This document shows positions 17,158 to 25,302 of a stretch of DNA of 64,000 bases, piece after piece. The stretch's first letter is position 1. The number at the start of each line of letters is the position of its first letter. Source of the DNA: Streptomyces sp. R21 (GTDB lineage: Bacteria; Actinomycetota; Actinomycetes; Streptomycetales; Streptomycetaceae); NCBI RefSeq assembly GCF_041051975.1, contig NZ_CP163435.1, positions 5,022,001 through 5,086,000 of the forward strand, read 5' to 3'. The notes under the pieces were generated by a model that saw only the letters and a list, made by a program, of their open reading frames with translations, did no database searches and had not been told where the DNA came from. The translations under genes and the position numbers were made by a program.

Positions 17158-17536
17158 GAGGTCAGTCTCACACAGGACCGCATGACCCGCTCAAAGTGAA
17201 CTCTTCCCGTGCCCGGGGTGGCCGGGATAACGTGCCGGTGTTCCGGCCCCCTGCAAGGCTGTAACCAGTGCTGTGACCAGCAACTGTTCCGAACCTGCGC
17301 GATGTACTTGGAATCCCTAGTAAAAGTACTTGGAAATCCAAGCAAAAACGCAGGTCAGGAGGGGTTTCACAGAATTGTGGAGCACTGGGTAACGTGAAGG
17401 TTGCAGGGCGCTCGCCGGGGCACCTGTCACGCCTGTTCCCGGCCGAGTGCACCCACCCCGTGCACGGGTATCGGGACCAGGCGAGCCGCACTGGCCTACC
17501 GGCAACCCCGGGGGCCGGACCGACGGAGGAGCACAC
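17158..17536. promoter_or_regulatory. 379-bp divergent control region of the first bkd operon
   Basis: No gene is visible. An unusually AT-rich core holds the direct repeat GTACTTGGAA at 17304-17313 and 17326-17335, 22 bp apart and thus on one face of the helix. The second copy extends into the palindrome CTTGGAAATCCAAG (17329-17342). This is a good candidate operator, for an Lrp-type BkdR or the adjacent response regulator. The bkdA start codon (GTG 17537) is set by GGAGGA at 17525-17530. Confidence 0.5.
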
Positions 17537-18736
17537 GTGACCGTGGAGAGCACTGCCGCGCGCAAGCCGCGACGCAGCGCCGGTACGAAGAGCGCCGGAA
17601 GCACCGCTGCCAAGCGCACCGGTGCCAAGAAGTCACCGAGCACGCCGGGCAGCGAGCCCGAACTCGTTCAGCTGCTGACCCCGGAGGGCGAGCGGGTCGC
17701 GGACGCCACGTACGACCCGTACGTCGCCGACATCACCCCCGAGGAGCTGCGCGGGCTGTACCGGGACATGGTCCTGACCCGCCGCTTCGACGCCGAGGCC
17801 ACCTCCCTGCAGCGCCAGGGCGAGCTGGGCCTGTGGGCGTCGCTGCTCGGCCAGGAGGCCGCCCAGATCGGCTCCGGCCGCGCCACCCGCGAGGACGACT
17901 ACGTCTTCCCGACCTACCGCGAGCACGGCGTCGCCTGGTGCCGCGGGGTCGACCCGACCAACCTGCTCGGCATGTTCCGCGGTGTGAACAACGGCGGCTG
18001 GGACCCGAACACCAACAACTTCCACCTGTACACGATCGTCATCGGCTCGCAGACGCTGCACGCCACCGGCTACGCCATGGGCATCGCCAAGGACGGCGCG
18101 GACTCGGCCGTCATCGCGTACTTCGGGGACGGCGCCTCCAGCCAGGGCGACGTCGCCGAATCGTTCACCTTCTCCGCGGTCTACAACGCCCCCGTGGTGT
18201 TCTTCTGCCAGAACAACCAGTGGGCCATCTCCGAGCCGACCGAGAAGCAGACCCGCGTCCCGCTCTACCAGCGCGCGCAGGGCTACGGCTTCCCGGGCGT
18301 CCGCGTCGACGGCAACGACGTCCTCGCCTGCCTCGCCGTCACCAAGTGGGCCCTTGAGCGGGCCCGCCGCGGCGAGGGCCCCACACTGATCGAGGCGTTC
18401 ACCTACCGCATGGGCGCGCACACCACCTCCGACGACCCGACCAAGTACCGGGCCGACGAGGAGCGCGAGTCGTGGGAGGCGAAGGACCCGATCCTGCGCC
18501 TGCGCACCTACCTCGAGGCCGCACACCACGCGGACGAGGGATTCTTCGCGGAACTCGAAGCCGAGAGCGAGGCGTTGGGCAAACGAGTGCGTGAAGTGGT
18601 GCGTGCCATGCCGGACCCGGACCACTTCGCCATCTTCGAGAACGCGTACGCGGACGGCCACGCGCTCGTCGACGAGGAGCGCGCCCAGTTCGCCGCCTAC
18701 CAGGCGTCGTTCGTAGCCGAAGGGGAGGGCGAGTAG
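17537..18736 (+). CDS. bkdA: Branched-chain 2-oxoacid dehydrogenase E1 alpha subunit
   Basis: A 399-aa thiamine diphosphate enzyme subunit. With E1 beta it decarboxylates the 2-oxoacids of Val, Leu and Ile, supplying branched acyl-CoA starters for fatty acids and polyketides. The ThDP/Mg signature is clear: GDGASSQGDVAESFTF, then FFCQNNQWAIS. An Ala/Lys/Ser-rich basic leader of about 40 residues precedes the fold. The C-terminal phrase TYRMGAHTTSDDPTKYR is the usual E1-alpha loop. It heads a tight three-gene operon (E1beta two bases downstream). GTG 17537 with GGAGGA is preferred to an upstream frame extension. A second E1 alpha lies at 30617-31789. Confidence 0.93.
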   Translation: MTVESTAARKPRRSAGTKSAGSTAAKRTGAKKSPSTPGSEPELVQLLTPEGERVADATYDPYVADITPEELRGLYRDMVLTRRFDAEATSLQRQGELGLWASLLGQEAAQIGSGRATREDDYVFPTYREHGVAWCRGVDPTNLLGMFRGVNNGGWDPNTNNFHLYTIVIGSQTLHATGYAMGIAKDGADSAVIAYFGDGASSQGDVAESFTFSAVYNAPVVFFCQNNQWAISEPTEKQTRVPLYQRAQGYGFPGVRVDGNDVLACLAVTKWALERARRGEGPTLIEAFTYRMGAHTTSDDPTKYRADEERESWEAKDPILRLRTYLEAAHHADEGFFAELEAESEALGKRVREVVRAMPDPDHFAIFENAYADGHALVDEERAQFAAYQASFVAEGEGE

Positions 18737-18738
18737 CG

Positions 18739-19719
18739 ATGGCTGCAGAAAAGATGGCGCTGGCCAAGGCGATCAACGAGTCGCTGCGCACGGCCCTCGA
18801 CGCCGACCCCAAGGTCCTGATCATGGGCGAGGACGTCGGCAAGCTCGGCGGTGTCTTCCGGGTCACCGACGGCCTCCAGAAGGACTTCGGCGAGGACCGG
18901 GTCATCGACACCCCGCTCGCCGAGTCGGGCATCGTCGGCACCGCGATCGGCCTCGCCCTGCGCGGCTACCGCCCGGTGGTGGAGATCCAGTTCGACGGCT
19001 TCGTCTTCCCGGCGTACGACCAGATCGTCACGCAGCTCGCGAAGATGCACGCGCGGGCGCTCGGCAAGATCAAGCTTCCCGTCGTCATCCGCATTCCGTA
19101 CGGCGGCGGCATCGGCGCGGTCGAGCACCACTCGGAGTCCCCGGAAGCGCTCTTCGCGCACGTCGCCGGCCTCAAGGTGGTCTCCCCCTCCAACTCCTCC
19201 GACGCGTACTGGATGATGCAGCAGGCCATCCAGAGCAACGACCCGGTGATCTTCTTCGAGCCGAAGCGGCGCTACTGGGACAAGTCCGAGGTCAACACCG
19301 AGGCCATCCCCGGCCCGCTGCACACCGCGCGTGTGCTGCGCGAGGGCACCGACCTGACGCTCGCCGCGTACGGCCCGATGGTGAAGGTCTGCCTGGAGGC
19401 CGCCGCGGCCGCCCAGGAGGAGGGCAAGTCGCTGGAGGTCCTGGACCTGCGCTCGATGTCCCCCATCGACTTCGACTCCGTCCAGGCCTCGGTGGAGAAG
19501 ACCCGCCGCCTGGTCGTGGTGCACGAGGCCCCGGTCTTCCTCGGTACGGGCGCGGAGATCGCCGCCCGCATCACGGAGCGGTGCTTCTACCACCTGGAGG
19601 CGCCCGTGCTGCGGGTCGGCGGCTATCACGCCCCGTACCCGCCGGCGCGCCTGGAGGAGGAGTACCTTCCGGGCCTGGACCGGGTGCTCGACGCCGTCGA
19701 CCGCTCGCTTGCGTACTGA
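18739..19719 (+). CDS. bkdB: Branched-chain 2-oxoacid dehydrogenase E1 beta subunit
   Basis: A 326-aa E1 beta subunit (transketolase pyrimidine-binding plus C-terminal domain). Typical phrases are GEDVGKLGGVFRVTDGL near residue 30, TPLAESGIVGTAIGLAL with the ThDP-contacting Glu, VRIPYGGGIGAVEHHSES-like segment (here IPYGGGIGAVEHHSE) and SPIDFDSVQASVEKTRRLVV in the C-terminal domain. It forms the alpha2-beta2 heterotetramer with BkdA. The ATG is two bases after the bkdA stop, and the bkdC GTG lies ten bases after its own stop, so translation is closely linked. Confidence 0.93.
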   Translation: MAAEKMALAKAINESLRTALDADPKVLIMGEDVGKLGGVFRVTDGLQKDFGEDRVIDTPLAESGIVGTAIGLALRGYRPVVEIQFDGFVFPAYDQIVTQLAKMHARALGKIKLPVVIRIPYGGGIGAVEHHSESPEALFAHVAGLKVVSPSNSSDAYWMMQQAIQSNDPVIFFEPKRRYWDKSEVNTEAIPGPLHTARVLREGTDLTLAAYGPMVKVCLEAAAAAQEEGKSLEVLDLRSMSPIDFDSVQASVEKTRRLVVVHEAPVFLGTGAEIAARITERCFYHLEAPVLRVGGYHAPYPPARLEEEYLPGLDRVLDAVDRSLAY

Positions 19720-19729
19720 GGAGAGGGTC

Positions 19730-21172
19730 GTGACGACGATGACTGAGAACGCGTCGGGGCTCCGCGAGTTCAAGATGCCCGACGTGGGCGAGGGACTCAC
19801 CGAGGCGGAGATCCTCAAGTGGTACGTCCAGCCCGGTGACACCGTGACGGACGGGCAGGTGGTGTGCGAGGTCGAGACGGCCAAGGCCGCCGTCGAACTG
19901 CCGATCCCGTACAACGGGGTCGTGCACGAGCTGCGCTTCCCCGAGGGCAGCACGGTCGACGTGGGCACGTCGATCATCGCGGTGAACGTGGGCGGGGGCA
20001 CGGTGGCTCCGGCTGCTCCTGTTGCCGAAACTCCCGCTGCCGAGGCGCCGGTTCAGGCTCCGGTGCAGGAGGCTCCCGCCGAGGAGACCAAGCCGCAGGG
20101 CCGCACGCCGGTGCTCGTGGGGTACGGGGTCGCCGAGTCCTCCACCAAGCGCCGGCCCCGCAAGGGCGCCGAGATTCCCGCGCAGGAGGCTCCGGCCGCG
20201 ATCCAGGGCGAACTGAACCTCAACGGGCACGGCGCGAGGACGGCCGAGCGCCCGCTGGCGAAGCCCCCGGTGCGCAAGCTCGCCAAGGACCTGGGCGTCG
20301 ACCTGGCGTCCGTCGTCGCCTCGGGCCCCGACGGGATCATCACGCGCGAGGACGTCCACGCGGCGGCCGCACCGGCGGCGCCCGTGGCACCCGCAGCTCC
20401 CTCGGCTCCCGAGCCGGTGGCGGCCCAGCCAGCCGTGGCCGCTCCGGCCCCGGCGGTCGCGTACGACGCGGCGCGCGAGACCCGTGTCCCGGTCAAGGGC
20501 GTCCGCAAGATGACCGCCCAGGCCATGGTCGGCTCGGCGTTCACCGCGCCGCACGTCACCGAGTTCGTGACGATCGACGTGACGCGCACGATGAAGCTCG
20601 TCGAGGAGCTGAAGCAGGACAAGGAGTTGCAGGGGCTGCGGGTGAACCCGCTGCTGCTCATCGCCAAGGCCCTGCTGGTCGCCATCAAGCGCAACCCGGA
20701 CGTCAACGCGTCCTGGGACGAGGCCAACCAGGAAATCGTGCTCAAGCACTACGTGAACCTGGGCATCGCCGCGGCCACCCCGCGCGGCCTGATCGTCCCG
20801 AACATCAAGGACGCGCACGAGAAGACGCTGCCGCAGCTGGCGCAGGCGCTCGGCGAGCTGGTGTCGACGGCCCGCGAGGGGAAGACCTCCCCCGCCGCGA
20901 TGCAGGGCGGCACGGTCACGATCACCAACGTCGGCGTCTTCGGCGTCGACACGGGCACGCCGATCATCAACCCCGGCGAGTCCGCGATCCTCGCGGTCGG
21001 CGCGATCAAGCTCCAGCCGTGGGTCCACAAGGGCAAGGTGAAGCCGCGTCAGGTGACCACGCTGGCGCTGAGCTTCGACCACCGCCTGGTCGACGGCGAG
21101 CTGGGCTCCAAGGTCCTCGCCGACGTGGCGGCGATCCTGGAGCAGCCCAAGCGGCTGATCACCTGGGCCTGA
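19730..21172 (+). CDS. bkdC: Branched-chain 2-oxoacid dehydrogenase E2 (dihydrolipoyl acyltransferase)
   Basis: A 480-aa core subunit of the complex. It has an N-terminal lipoyl domain with the lipoylated Lys52 in VETAKAAVEL, an Ala/Pro linker, the E1/E3-binding domain (about 175-210, VRKLAKDLGVDLASVVASGP) after a second flexible region, and a C-terminal chloramphenicol-acetyltransferase-like domain ending with the catalytic DHRLVDG. It transfers the acyl group from lipoyl to CoA. GTG 19730 is preceded by AGGAG at 19719-19723 at six bases; the longer TTG frame overlaps bkdB. No E3 gene is in the window, so dihydrolipoyl dehydrogenase must come from elsewhere. A strong terminator follows. Confidence 0.93.
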   Translation: MTTMTENASGLREFKMPDVGEGLTEAEILKWYVQPGDTVTDGQVVCEVETAKAAVELPIPYNGVVHELRFPEGSTVDVGTSIIAVNVGGGTVAPAAPVAETPAAEAPVQAPVQEAPAEETKPQGRTPVLVGYGVAESSTKRRPRKGAEIPAQEAPAAIQGELNLNGHGARTAERPLAKPPVRKLAKDLGVDLASVVASGPDGIITREDVHAAAAPAAPVAPAAPSAPEPVAAQPAVAAPAPAVAYDAARETRVPVKGVRKMTAQAMVGSAFTAPHVTEFVTIDVTRTMKLVEELKQDKELQGLRVNPLLLIAKALLVAIKRNPDVNASWDEANQEIVLKHYVNLGIAAATPRGLIVPNIKDAHEKTLPQLAQALGELVSTAREGKTSPAAMQGGTVTITNVGVFGVDTGTPIINPGESAILAVGAIKLQPWVHKGKVKPRQVTTLALSFDHRLVDGELGSKVLADVAAILEQPKRLITWA

Positions 21173-21193
21173 CCGCCCGCGCGCACCTGTCAC

Positions 21194-21234
21194 ATGGGTG
21201 GGGCCCGGCACTTGTCGTGCCGGGCCCCACCCAT
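21194..21234. terminator. Bidirectional terminator after bkdABC
   Basis: Perfect 18-bp inverted repeat (21194-21211 with 21217-21234, loop TTGTC) between the bkd operon and the converging proteasome-activator gene. It is one of the strongest hairpins in the window. Confidence 0.85.
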
Positions 21235-21253
21235 ACGTACTGCCGCTACGGGC

Positions 21254-21793
21254 CTACAAGTAGGGCCCACCCGAGCGGCCACCCGCGCGCGGGTCGTCGC
21301 CGTGCTCGTCGCCGACACCCGGCGGCAGAGCGCGGCGCATCTGCTCCAACTGGGCCCGGGCCGCCATCTGCTGGGCGAACAGGGTCGTCTGGATCCCGTG
21401 GAAGAGTCCCTCCAGCCAGCCCACCAACTGGGCCTGCGCGATGCGCAGTTCCGCGTCACTGGGGATTTGGTCGTCCGTGAAGGGCAGGGAGAGCCGCTCC
21501 AGCTCCTCGACGAGATCGGGGGCCAGGCCGTCCTCCAGCTCCTTCACCGAGCTGGCGTGGATCTCCTTGAGCCGGACCCGGCTCGCCTCGTCCAGAGGAG
21601 CCACGCGGACCTCCTCCAGCAACTGCTTGATCATGCTTCCGATCCGCATGACCTTCGCCGGCTGCTCCACCATCTCTGTCACCGGAACCTCGCGGGAGTC
21701 CTCGTCGCCTCCGCCACCGATGGCCATTCCGTCCTGGCCCACGACCAGGATCTGGGGGTTCTCCGGCGACCGTTCGTTCCTCGGCATCTCCAT
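21254..21793 (-). CDS. bpa: Bacterial proteasome activator Bpa/PafE
   Basis: A 179-aa protein of the DUF2587 family. It is helical through most of its length (for example VMRIGSMIKQLLEEVRVAPL, EIHASSVKELEDGLAPDLV, QLVGWLEGLFHGIQTTLFAQ) and ends in a flexible Gly/Arg-rich tail with the C-terminal residues PYL. In mycobacteria the homologous ring opens the 20S proteasome gate without ATP through a C-terminal Hb-Tyr-X motif (GQYL there); Pro-Tyr-Leu fits that motif. ATG 21793 was chosen; ATG 21787 is two codons further in. It ends at the terminator of bkdABC and is about 100 bp downstream of the padR-like gene, on the same strand. Confidence 0.87.
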   Translation of the reverse strand: MEMPRNERSPENPQILVVGQDGMAIGGGGDEDSREVPVTEMVEQPAKVMRIGSMIKQLLEEVRVAPLDEASRVRLKEIHASSVKELEDGLAPDLVEELERLSLPFTDDQIPSDAELRIAQAQLVGWLEGLFHGIQTTLFAQQMAARAQLEQMRRALPPGVGDEHGDDPRAGGRSGGPYL

Positions 21794-21890
21794 GCAGCCA
21801 TTCTCTCGCACGCATACTCCACACCACGGTGGTGCCCCCTCCGGAGCCTGATCCACCGTTCACGATCCGGCTGCTTGAGCCCGTACGGCC

Positions 21891-22463
21891 TCACGGTCGG
21901 CCCCCGACCTGTGGCGGCTCGGTCGCGGCGGCCCGCGCGAACCGCAGCAGCCGGGCCTCGCAGTGGTCGAGCCAGCGGACCTCGGCCTCCGCGCGGAAGA
22001 TCAGCCGCTCGACGACGAGCAGCGCGGCCACCTCGTCACGGTGCTCCGGCGCCCGGGCCAGCGCGCCCGCCCTCAGCCGGGTGTACGTGCGCATCGCCTC
22101 CGTCAGATGGCGGCGCTGGACCTCCACCACCGTGCGGATGTCGATGCCGGGCGCGCCGACCGCCATCGCCAGCTTGACGGCCAGTTCGTCGCGCGGCGGA
22201 CTGGTGCGCTCGACGGGGCGCCCGAACCAGGCCCGCAGCTCGGTGCGGCCCGCCTCCGTCAGCGCGTACAGGGTGTGTCCTGCCTGGTCCGCACCCTGCC
22301 GGGTGACCAGGCCGTCGCGTTCCAGGCGGCCGAGGGTCGTGTAGACCTGGCCGATGTTCAGCGACCAGGTGGATCCGGTGCGCGACTCGAACTCGCTCCG
22401 CAGCCGTGCACCGTAGCGGGGGCCACGCTCCAGGAGCGCCAGCAGACCGTGCCGTATCGACAT
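21891..22463 (-). CDS. PadR-family transcriptional regulator
   Basis: A 190-aa PadR-s2-type regulator. The winged helix opens the protein (SIRHGLLALLERGPRYGARL, then IGQVYTTLGRLERDGLVTRQ and a wing with HTLYALTEAGR). A long helical C-terminal dimerisation domain ends LDHCEARLLRFARAA. PadR proteins repress transporters or detoxification genes and respond to drugs or phenolics. No transporter is adjacent, so the target is unknown; the divergent secreted-protein gene at 22646 is the nearest candidate. Confidence 0.87.
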   Translation of the reverse strand: MSIRHGLLALLERGPRYGARLRSEFESRTGSTWSLNIGQVYTTLGRLERDGLVTRQGADQAGHTLYALTEAGRTELRAWFGRPVERTSPPRDELAVKLAMAVGAPGIDIRTVVEVQRRHLTEAMRTYTRLRAGALARAPEHRDEVAALLVVERLIFRAEAEVRWLDHCEARLLRFARAAATEPPQVGGRP

Positions 22464-22645
22464 ACCCGGTATCTGTAGCGGGTGGCCCGGGGGCGCGCCA
22501 AGGGGCGCGGGGGAGCAGTCGGGATGCCGGACGCGGGACGCCGTGTGAGGCTGGTTCCGCCGATCTTGGCGAACCGTCCGGCAGGCGAACCGTCCGGTAC
22601 CGGCACACCGTCCTCGCGCCTCCGCACCGGGAGGGGGTCATCGGC

Positions 22646-23038
22646 ATGACTCCATGGCTCCGCACGCTGCGTGTGGCCGGACTGCTGCTGGTCCTGGCCA
22701 CCGGCGCCGTCCCCACCGCGTACGCCGCCGAGCCCGCCCCCGCCGTCTCCCGGGCCGGCAGCCTCGCGGGCGAGGGCCGCGAACGGCCCGGCCGCGAGGA
22801 CCCCGCGGCGCAGGAGGACGACGGCGAGGCCGAGATCGAGGGCCAGGACCCCCGATCGGACGCCACCGTCGTTCCCGAACCGTCCCGGAACGCCGCGATC
22901 CCCGTCCGGCAGAGCGTTCTGCCCGCCGCGCCCGCCGAGGAAGCCGTCCTGCGGATCGTGCCCCTCGGCAGCGGACTGATCCTCGTCGGCCTGGGCCTCG
23001 GCCTCGCCTTCCTCGCCCTGCGCGTCCGGCGCGGCTGA
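22646..23038 (+). CDS. Small secreted protein with C-terminal membrane anchor
   Basis: A 130-aa protein of unknown function. It has a signal peptide (MTPWLRTLRVAGLLLVLATG, cleavage likely after AYA at about residues 26-28), then an acidic, Glu/Asp/Pro-rich stretch, then one hydrophobic helix (LGSGLILVGLGLGLAFLAL) and the short basic tail RVRRG. This is the topology of a sortase-less surface protein held by its C-terminus, with no LPxTG-like motif. The ATG is set by GGGAGGGGG at 22629-22637; the longer frame upstream is non-coding. Confidence 0.75.
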   Translation: MTPWLRTLRVAGLLLVLATGAVPTAYAAEPAPAVSRAGSLAGEGRERPGREDPAAQEDDGEAEIEGQDPRSDATVVPEPSRNAAIPVRQSVLPAAPAEEAVLRIVPLGSGLILVGLGLGLAFLALRVRRG

Positions 23039-23078
23039 GACCGACGACTGCGGCACGTTCCTGACACGGACCGCCGCG

Positions 23079-24059
23079 CTACGGCGCGACGAGCAGCACC
23101 TTCCCGATGTTGCCGCTCTCCTCCAGCACCTGGTGGGCCGCCGCCGCGTCGCTCATCGGCAGCTCGCGGTCCACGACCGGCCGTACGTGGCCGGCGTCGA
23201 TCAGCGGCCACACGTGCTCCCGTACGGCCGCCACGATGGCCGTCTTCTCACCGAGCGGCCGGGCGCGCAGCGAGGTCGCGCTGATGGCGGCGCGCTTGCC
23301 CAGCAGCGTGGCGATGTTCAGCTCGCCCTTGATGCCGCCCTGCATGCCGATGATCGCGAGGCGTCCGTTGACCGCGAGGGCCTGCACATTGCGGTCGAGG
23401 TACTTGGCGCCCATGTTGTCGAGGATGACGTCGGCGCCCGCGCCGTCCGTGGCCTGCTTGATCTCCTCGACGAAGTCCTGCTCGCGGTAGTTGATCAGGA
23501 CGTCCGCGCCCAGCTCGGCGCAGAAGTCGAGCTTCTCCTTGGTGCCCGCGGTGACGGCGACCTTCGCGCCGACGGCCTTCGCGAGCTGGATCGCCATGGT
23601 GCCGATGCCGCTGGAGCCGCCGTGTACCAGCAAGGTCTCGCCGGGGCGCAGATGGCTGACCATGAACACGTTCGACCACACGGTGCACGTCACCTCGGGC
23701 AGGGCGGCCGCCTGCTTGAGGTCGAGGCCCGCGGGCACGGGCAGCAGCTGTCCGGCCGGGACGGCGACCTTCTCGGCGTATCCGCCGCCCGCGAGCAGCG
23801 CGCACACCTCGTCGCCGACGGACCAGCCCGCGACGTTCGCACCGAGCGCGACGATGCGGCCCGAGCATTCGAGACCGGGGTAGACGGAGGCGCCGGGCGG
23901 CGGGTTGTAGAAGCCCTGGCGCTGCAGCAGGTCGGCGCGGTTGACGGCACTGGCCACCACCTCGACCAGGACCTCGCCCTCACCGGGCACGGGATCGGGG
24001 ACCTCGTCCCACACCAGCGCCTCGGGCCCACCAGGTTCAGGAATCGTGATCGCGTACAT
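23079..24059 (-). CDS. NAD(P)H-quinone oxidoreductase (zinc-less MDR family)
   Basis: A 326-aa medium-chain dehydrogenase/reductase of the quinone-reductase (PIG3/QOR) type. The N-terminal GroES-like domain has NRADLLQRQGFYNPPPG, and the Rossmann domain has LLVHGGSSGIGTMAIQLAKA (NADP-binding AxxGxxG-like). Catalytic zinc ligands are absent, as expected. It probably reduces quinones by one or two electrons in a stress or detoxification role. It starts with ATG 24059 and lies downstream of the channel gene on the same strand, separated by a strong hairpin. Confidence 0.88.
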   Translation of the reverse strand: MYAITIPEPGGPEALVWDEVPDPVPGEGEVLVEVVASAVNRADLLQRQGFYNPPPGASVYPGLECSGRIVALGANVAGWSVGDEVCALLAGGGYAEKVAVPAGQLLPVPAGLDLKQAAALPEVTCTVWSNVFMVSHLRPGETLLVHGGSSGIGTMAIQLAKAVGAKVAVTAGTKEKLDFCAELGADVLINYREQDFVEEIKQATDGAGADVILDNMGAKYLDRNVQALAVNGRLAIIGMQGGIKGELNIATLLGKRAAISATSLRARPLGEKTAIVAAVREHVWPLIDAGHVRPVVDRELPMSDAAAAHQVLEESGNIGKVLLVAP

Positions 24060-24122
24060 GAGAAGGACGCTACTCCTCGCGGTGATTCGGAGGCGGCGGC
24101 CCTCCGGGCCGAGGCACCGTGA

Positions 24123-24201
24123 AGGCCGGCGGCGCCCGACAGGCGCCCACTGCTCCGGATCAGTCCCGGGGCAGCGGGCGCCTGTCGGGTGCCGCCGGCC
24201 T
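24123..24201. terminator. Long hairpin at the end of the channel gene
   Basis: A 26-bp inverted repeat with a single G-U-type mismatch (24123-24148 with 24176-24201). The right arm lies in the last codons of the minus-strand channel gene (stop at 24160-24162 is in the loop). It probably terminates the mobA-moeA-channel transcript before the quinone oxidoreductase gene. Confidence 0.7.
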
Positions 24202-25266
24202 GTCCGAGGTCACCCGCACGATCGTGATCAGCCGGTCCGTCAGTTCCAGCGGCCCGAGGTCCGGATCGTCGTATCCGAGCACCCGGTGCCCTCGTACGAC
24301 GCTCACCACGAGGTCGTCCGTCTCGCGCACCCCGAGCCCCACCTCGGCCTTGGTGACCGGCCGTTCGGTGATGTCGAGGCCGCTGCCCTGCTGGATGAGG
24401 TCCTCCATGACCATGCCCGCGCTGGGACTGAGCACGGAGAGCCCGAGCAGCCGCCCGGCCGCACTGGCGCTGGTGATGACGGCGTCGGCGCCGGACTGCC
24501 GCAGCAGCGGCGCGTTCTCCTCCTCGCGTACGGCCGCGACGATCTTCGCTGTGCGGTTGAGCTGGCGGGCGGTCAGGGTGACCAGCACCGCGGTGTCGTC
24601 GCGCTGCGTCGCGATGATGATCTGCCGGGCCTTGCGCACCTCGGCCCGCGCCAGCACATCGCTGCGGGTCGCGTCCCCGACGACTCCGGCGTACCCCTCG
24701 GCAGTGGCCGCTTCGACGACCTTCGCGTTGGGGTCGACCACGACGACCTGTTCCTTCTTGAGCGGCGCGGCTCCCGCCGCGCAGACGGTCTCGACGGCCG
24801 ACCGCCCCTTCGTCCCGAAGCCGATGACAACGGTGTGATCGTGCAAGGCCGCCCTCCAGCGGTTCAGACGCCACTCCTCCCGGGTGCGTTCGGTGAGGAC
24901 CTCCAGCGTGGTGCCGACCAGGATGATCAGGAACAGCACGCGCAGAGGTGTGATGACGAAGATGTTGGTGAGCCGGGCTGCGTCGCTGACCGGCGTGATG
25001 TCGCCGTATCCCGTGGTGGAGAGGGTGACCGTCGCGTAGTAGCAGGCGTCGAGCAGATCGACGGTGCCGTCGGAATTGTCGTTGTAGCCGTCGTGGTCGA
25101 TCCAGACGATCAGCGCGGTCGTGACCAGCACCAGCAGGGCCATGGCCACGCGCCTGCCGACCTGGAGGATCGGGCGGTCGACCACCTTCCTCGGAAGGCT
25201 CACCTGATGGATCACGAGAAGTTCGTCCGGCTGGCGAGCGATCGCGTCCCGGCCAGGAAGTTTCAC
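24160..25266 (-). CDS. Potassium channel with RCK/TrkA-N domain
   Basis: A 368-aa Kch/MthK-like channel. A first hydrophobic helix (VAMALLVLVTTALIVWI) leads to a pore helix and the K+ selectivity filter in TLSTTGYGDITPVS, then a second helix (IFVITPLRVLFLIILVGTTL). After that comes a cytoplasmic Rossmann TrkA-N domain (HTVVIGFGTKGRSAVE, VVVVDPN, VVGDATRSDVL) and a TrkA-C-like end. It should be a ligand-gated K+ channel. GTG 25266 is chosen: AGGGAG lies eight bases upstream, while the upstream in-frame codons lie in moeA. The start codon sits inside a parS site. Confidence 0.85.
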   Translation of the reverse strand: MKLPGRDAIARQPDELLVIHQVSLPRKVVDRPILQVGRRVAMALLVLVTTALIVWIDHDGYNDNSDGTVDLLDACYYATVTLSTTGYGDITPVSDAARLTNIFVITPLRVLFLIILVGTTLEVLTERTREEWRLNRWRAALHDHTVVIGFGTKGRSAVETVCAAGAAPLKKEQVVVVDPNAKVVEAATAEGYAGVVGDATRSDVLARAEVRKARQIIIATQRDDTAVLVTLTARQLNRTAKIVAAVREEENAPLLRQSGADAVITSASAAGRLLGLSVLSPSAGMVMEDLIQQGSGLDITERPVTKAEVGLGVRETDDLVVSVVRGHRVLGYDDPDLGPLELTDRLITIVRVTSDRPAAPDRRPLPRD

Positions 25267-25273
25267 GTGAAAC
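25260..25273. promoter_or_regulatory. parS centromere-like site (perfect)
   Basis: GTTTCACGTGAAAC, the exact 14-bp palindrome bound by ParB in Streptomyces. On the minus strand its GTG is the probable start codon of the K+ channel gene. Confidence 0.88.
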
Positions 25274-25288
25274 ACTCCCTGTTTCGAC

Positions 25289-25302
25289 GTTTCACGTGAA
25301 AC
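25289..25302. promoter_or_regulatory. parS centromere-like site (perfect)
   Basis: A second exact GTTTCACGTGAAAC, centred 29 bp from the first. On the minus strand its TGA is the stop codon of the moeA gene (reading TTC-ACG-TGA). Confidence 0.88.

Noticed and set aside
22406..22645. Longer start for the small secreted protein
   Set aside because: It would bury the signal peptide behind 80 Arg/Gly-rich residues; the Shine-Dalgarno sequence at 22629 fixes ATG 22646.
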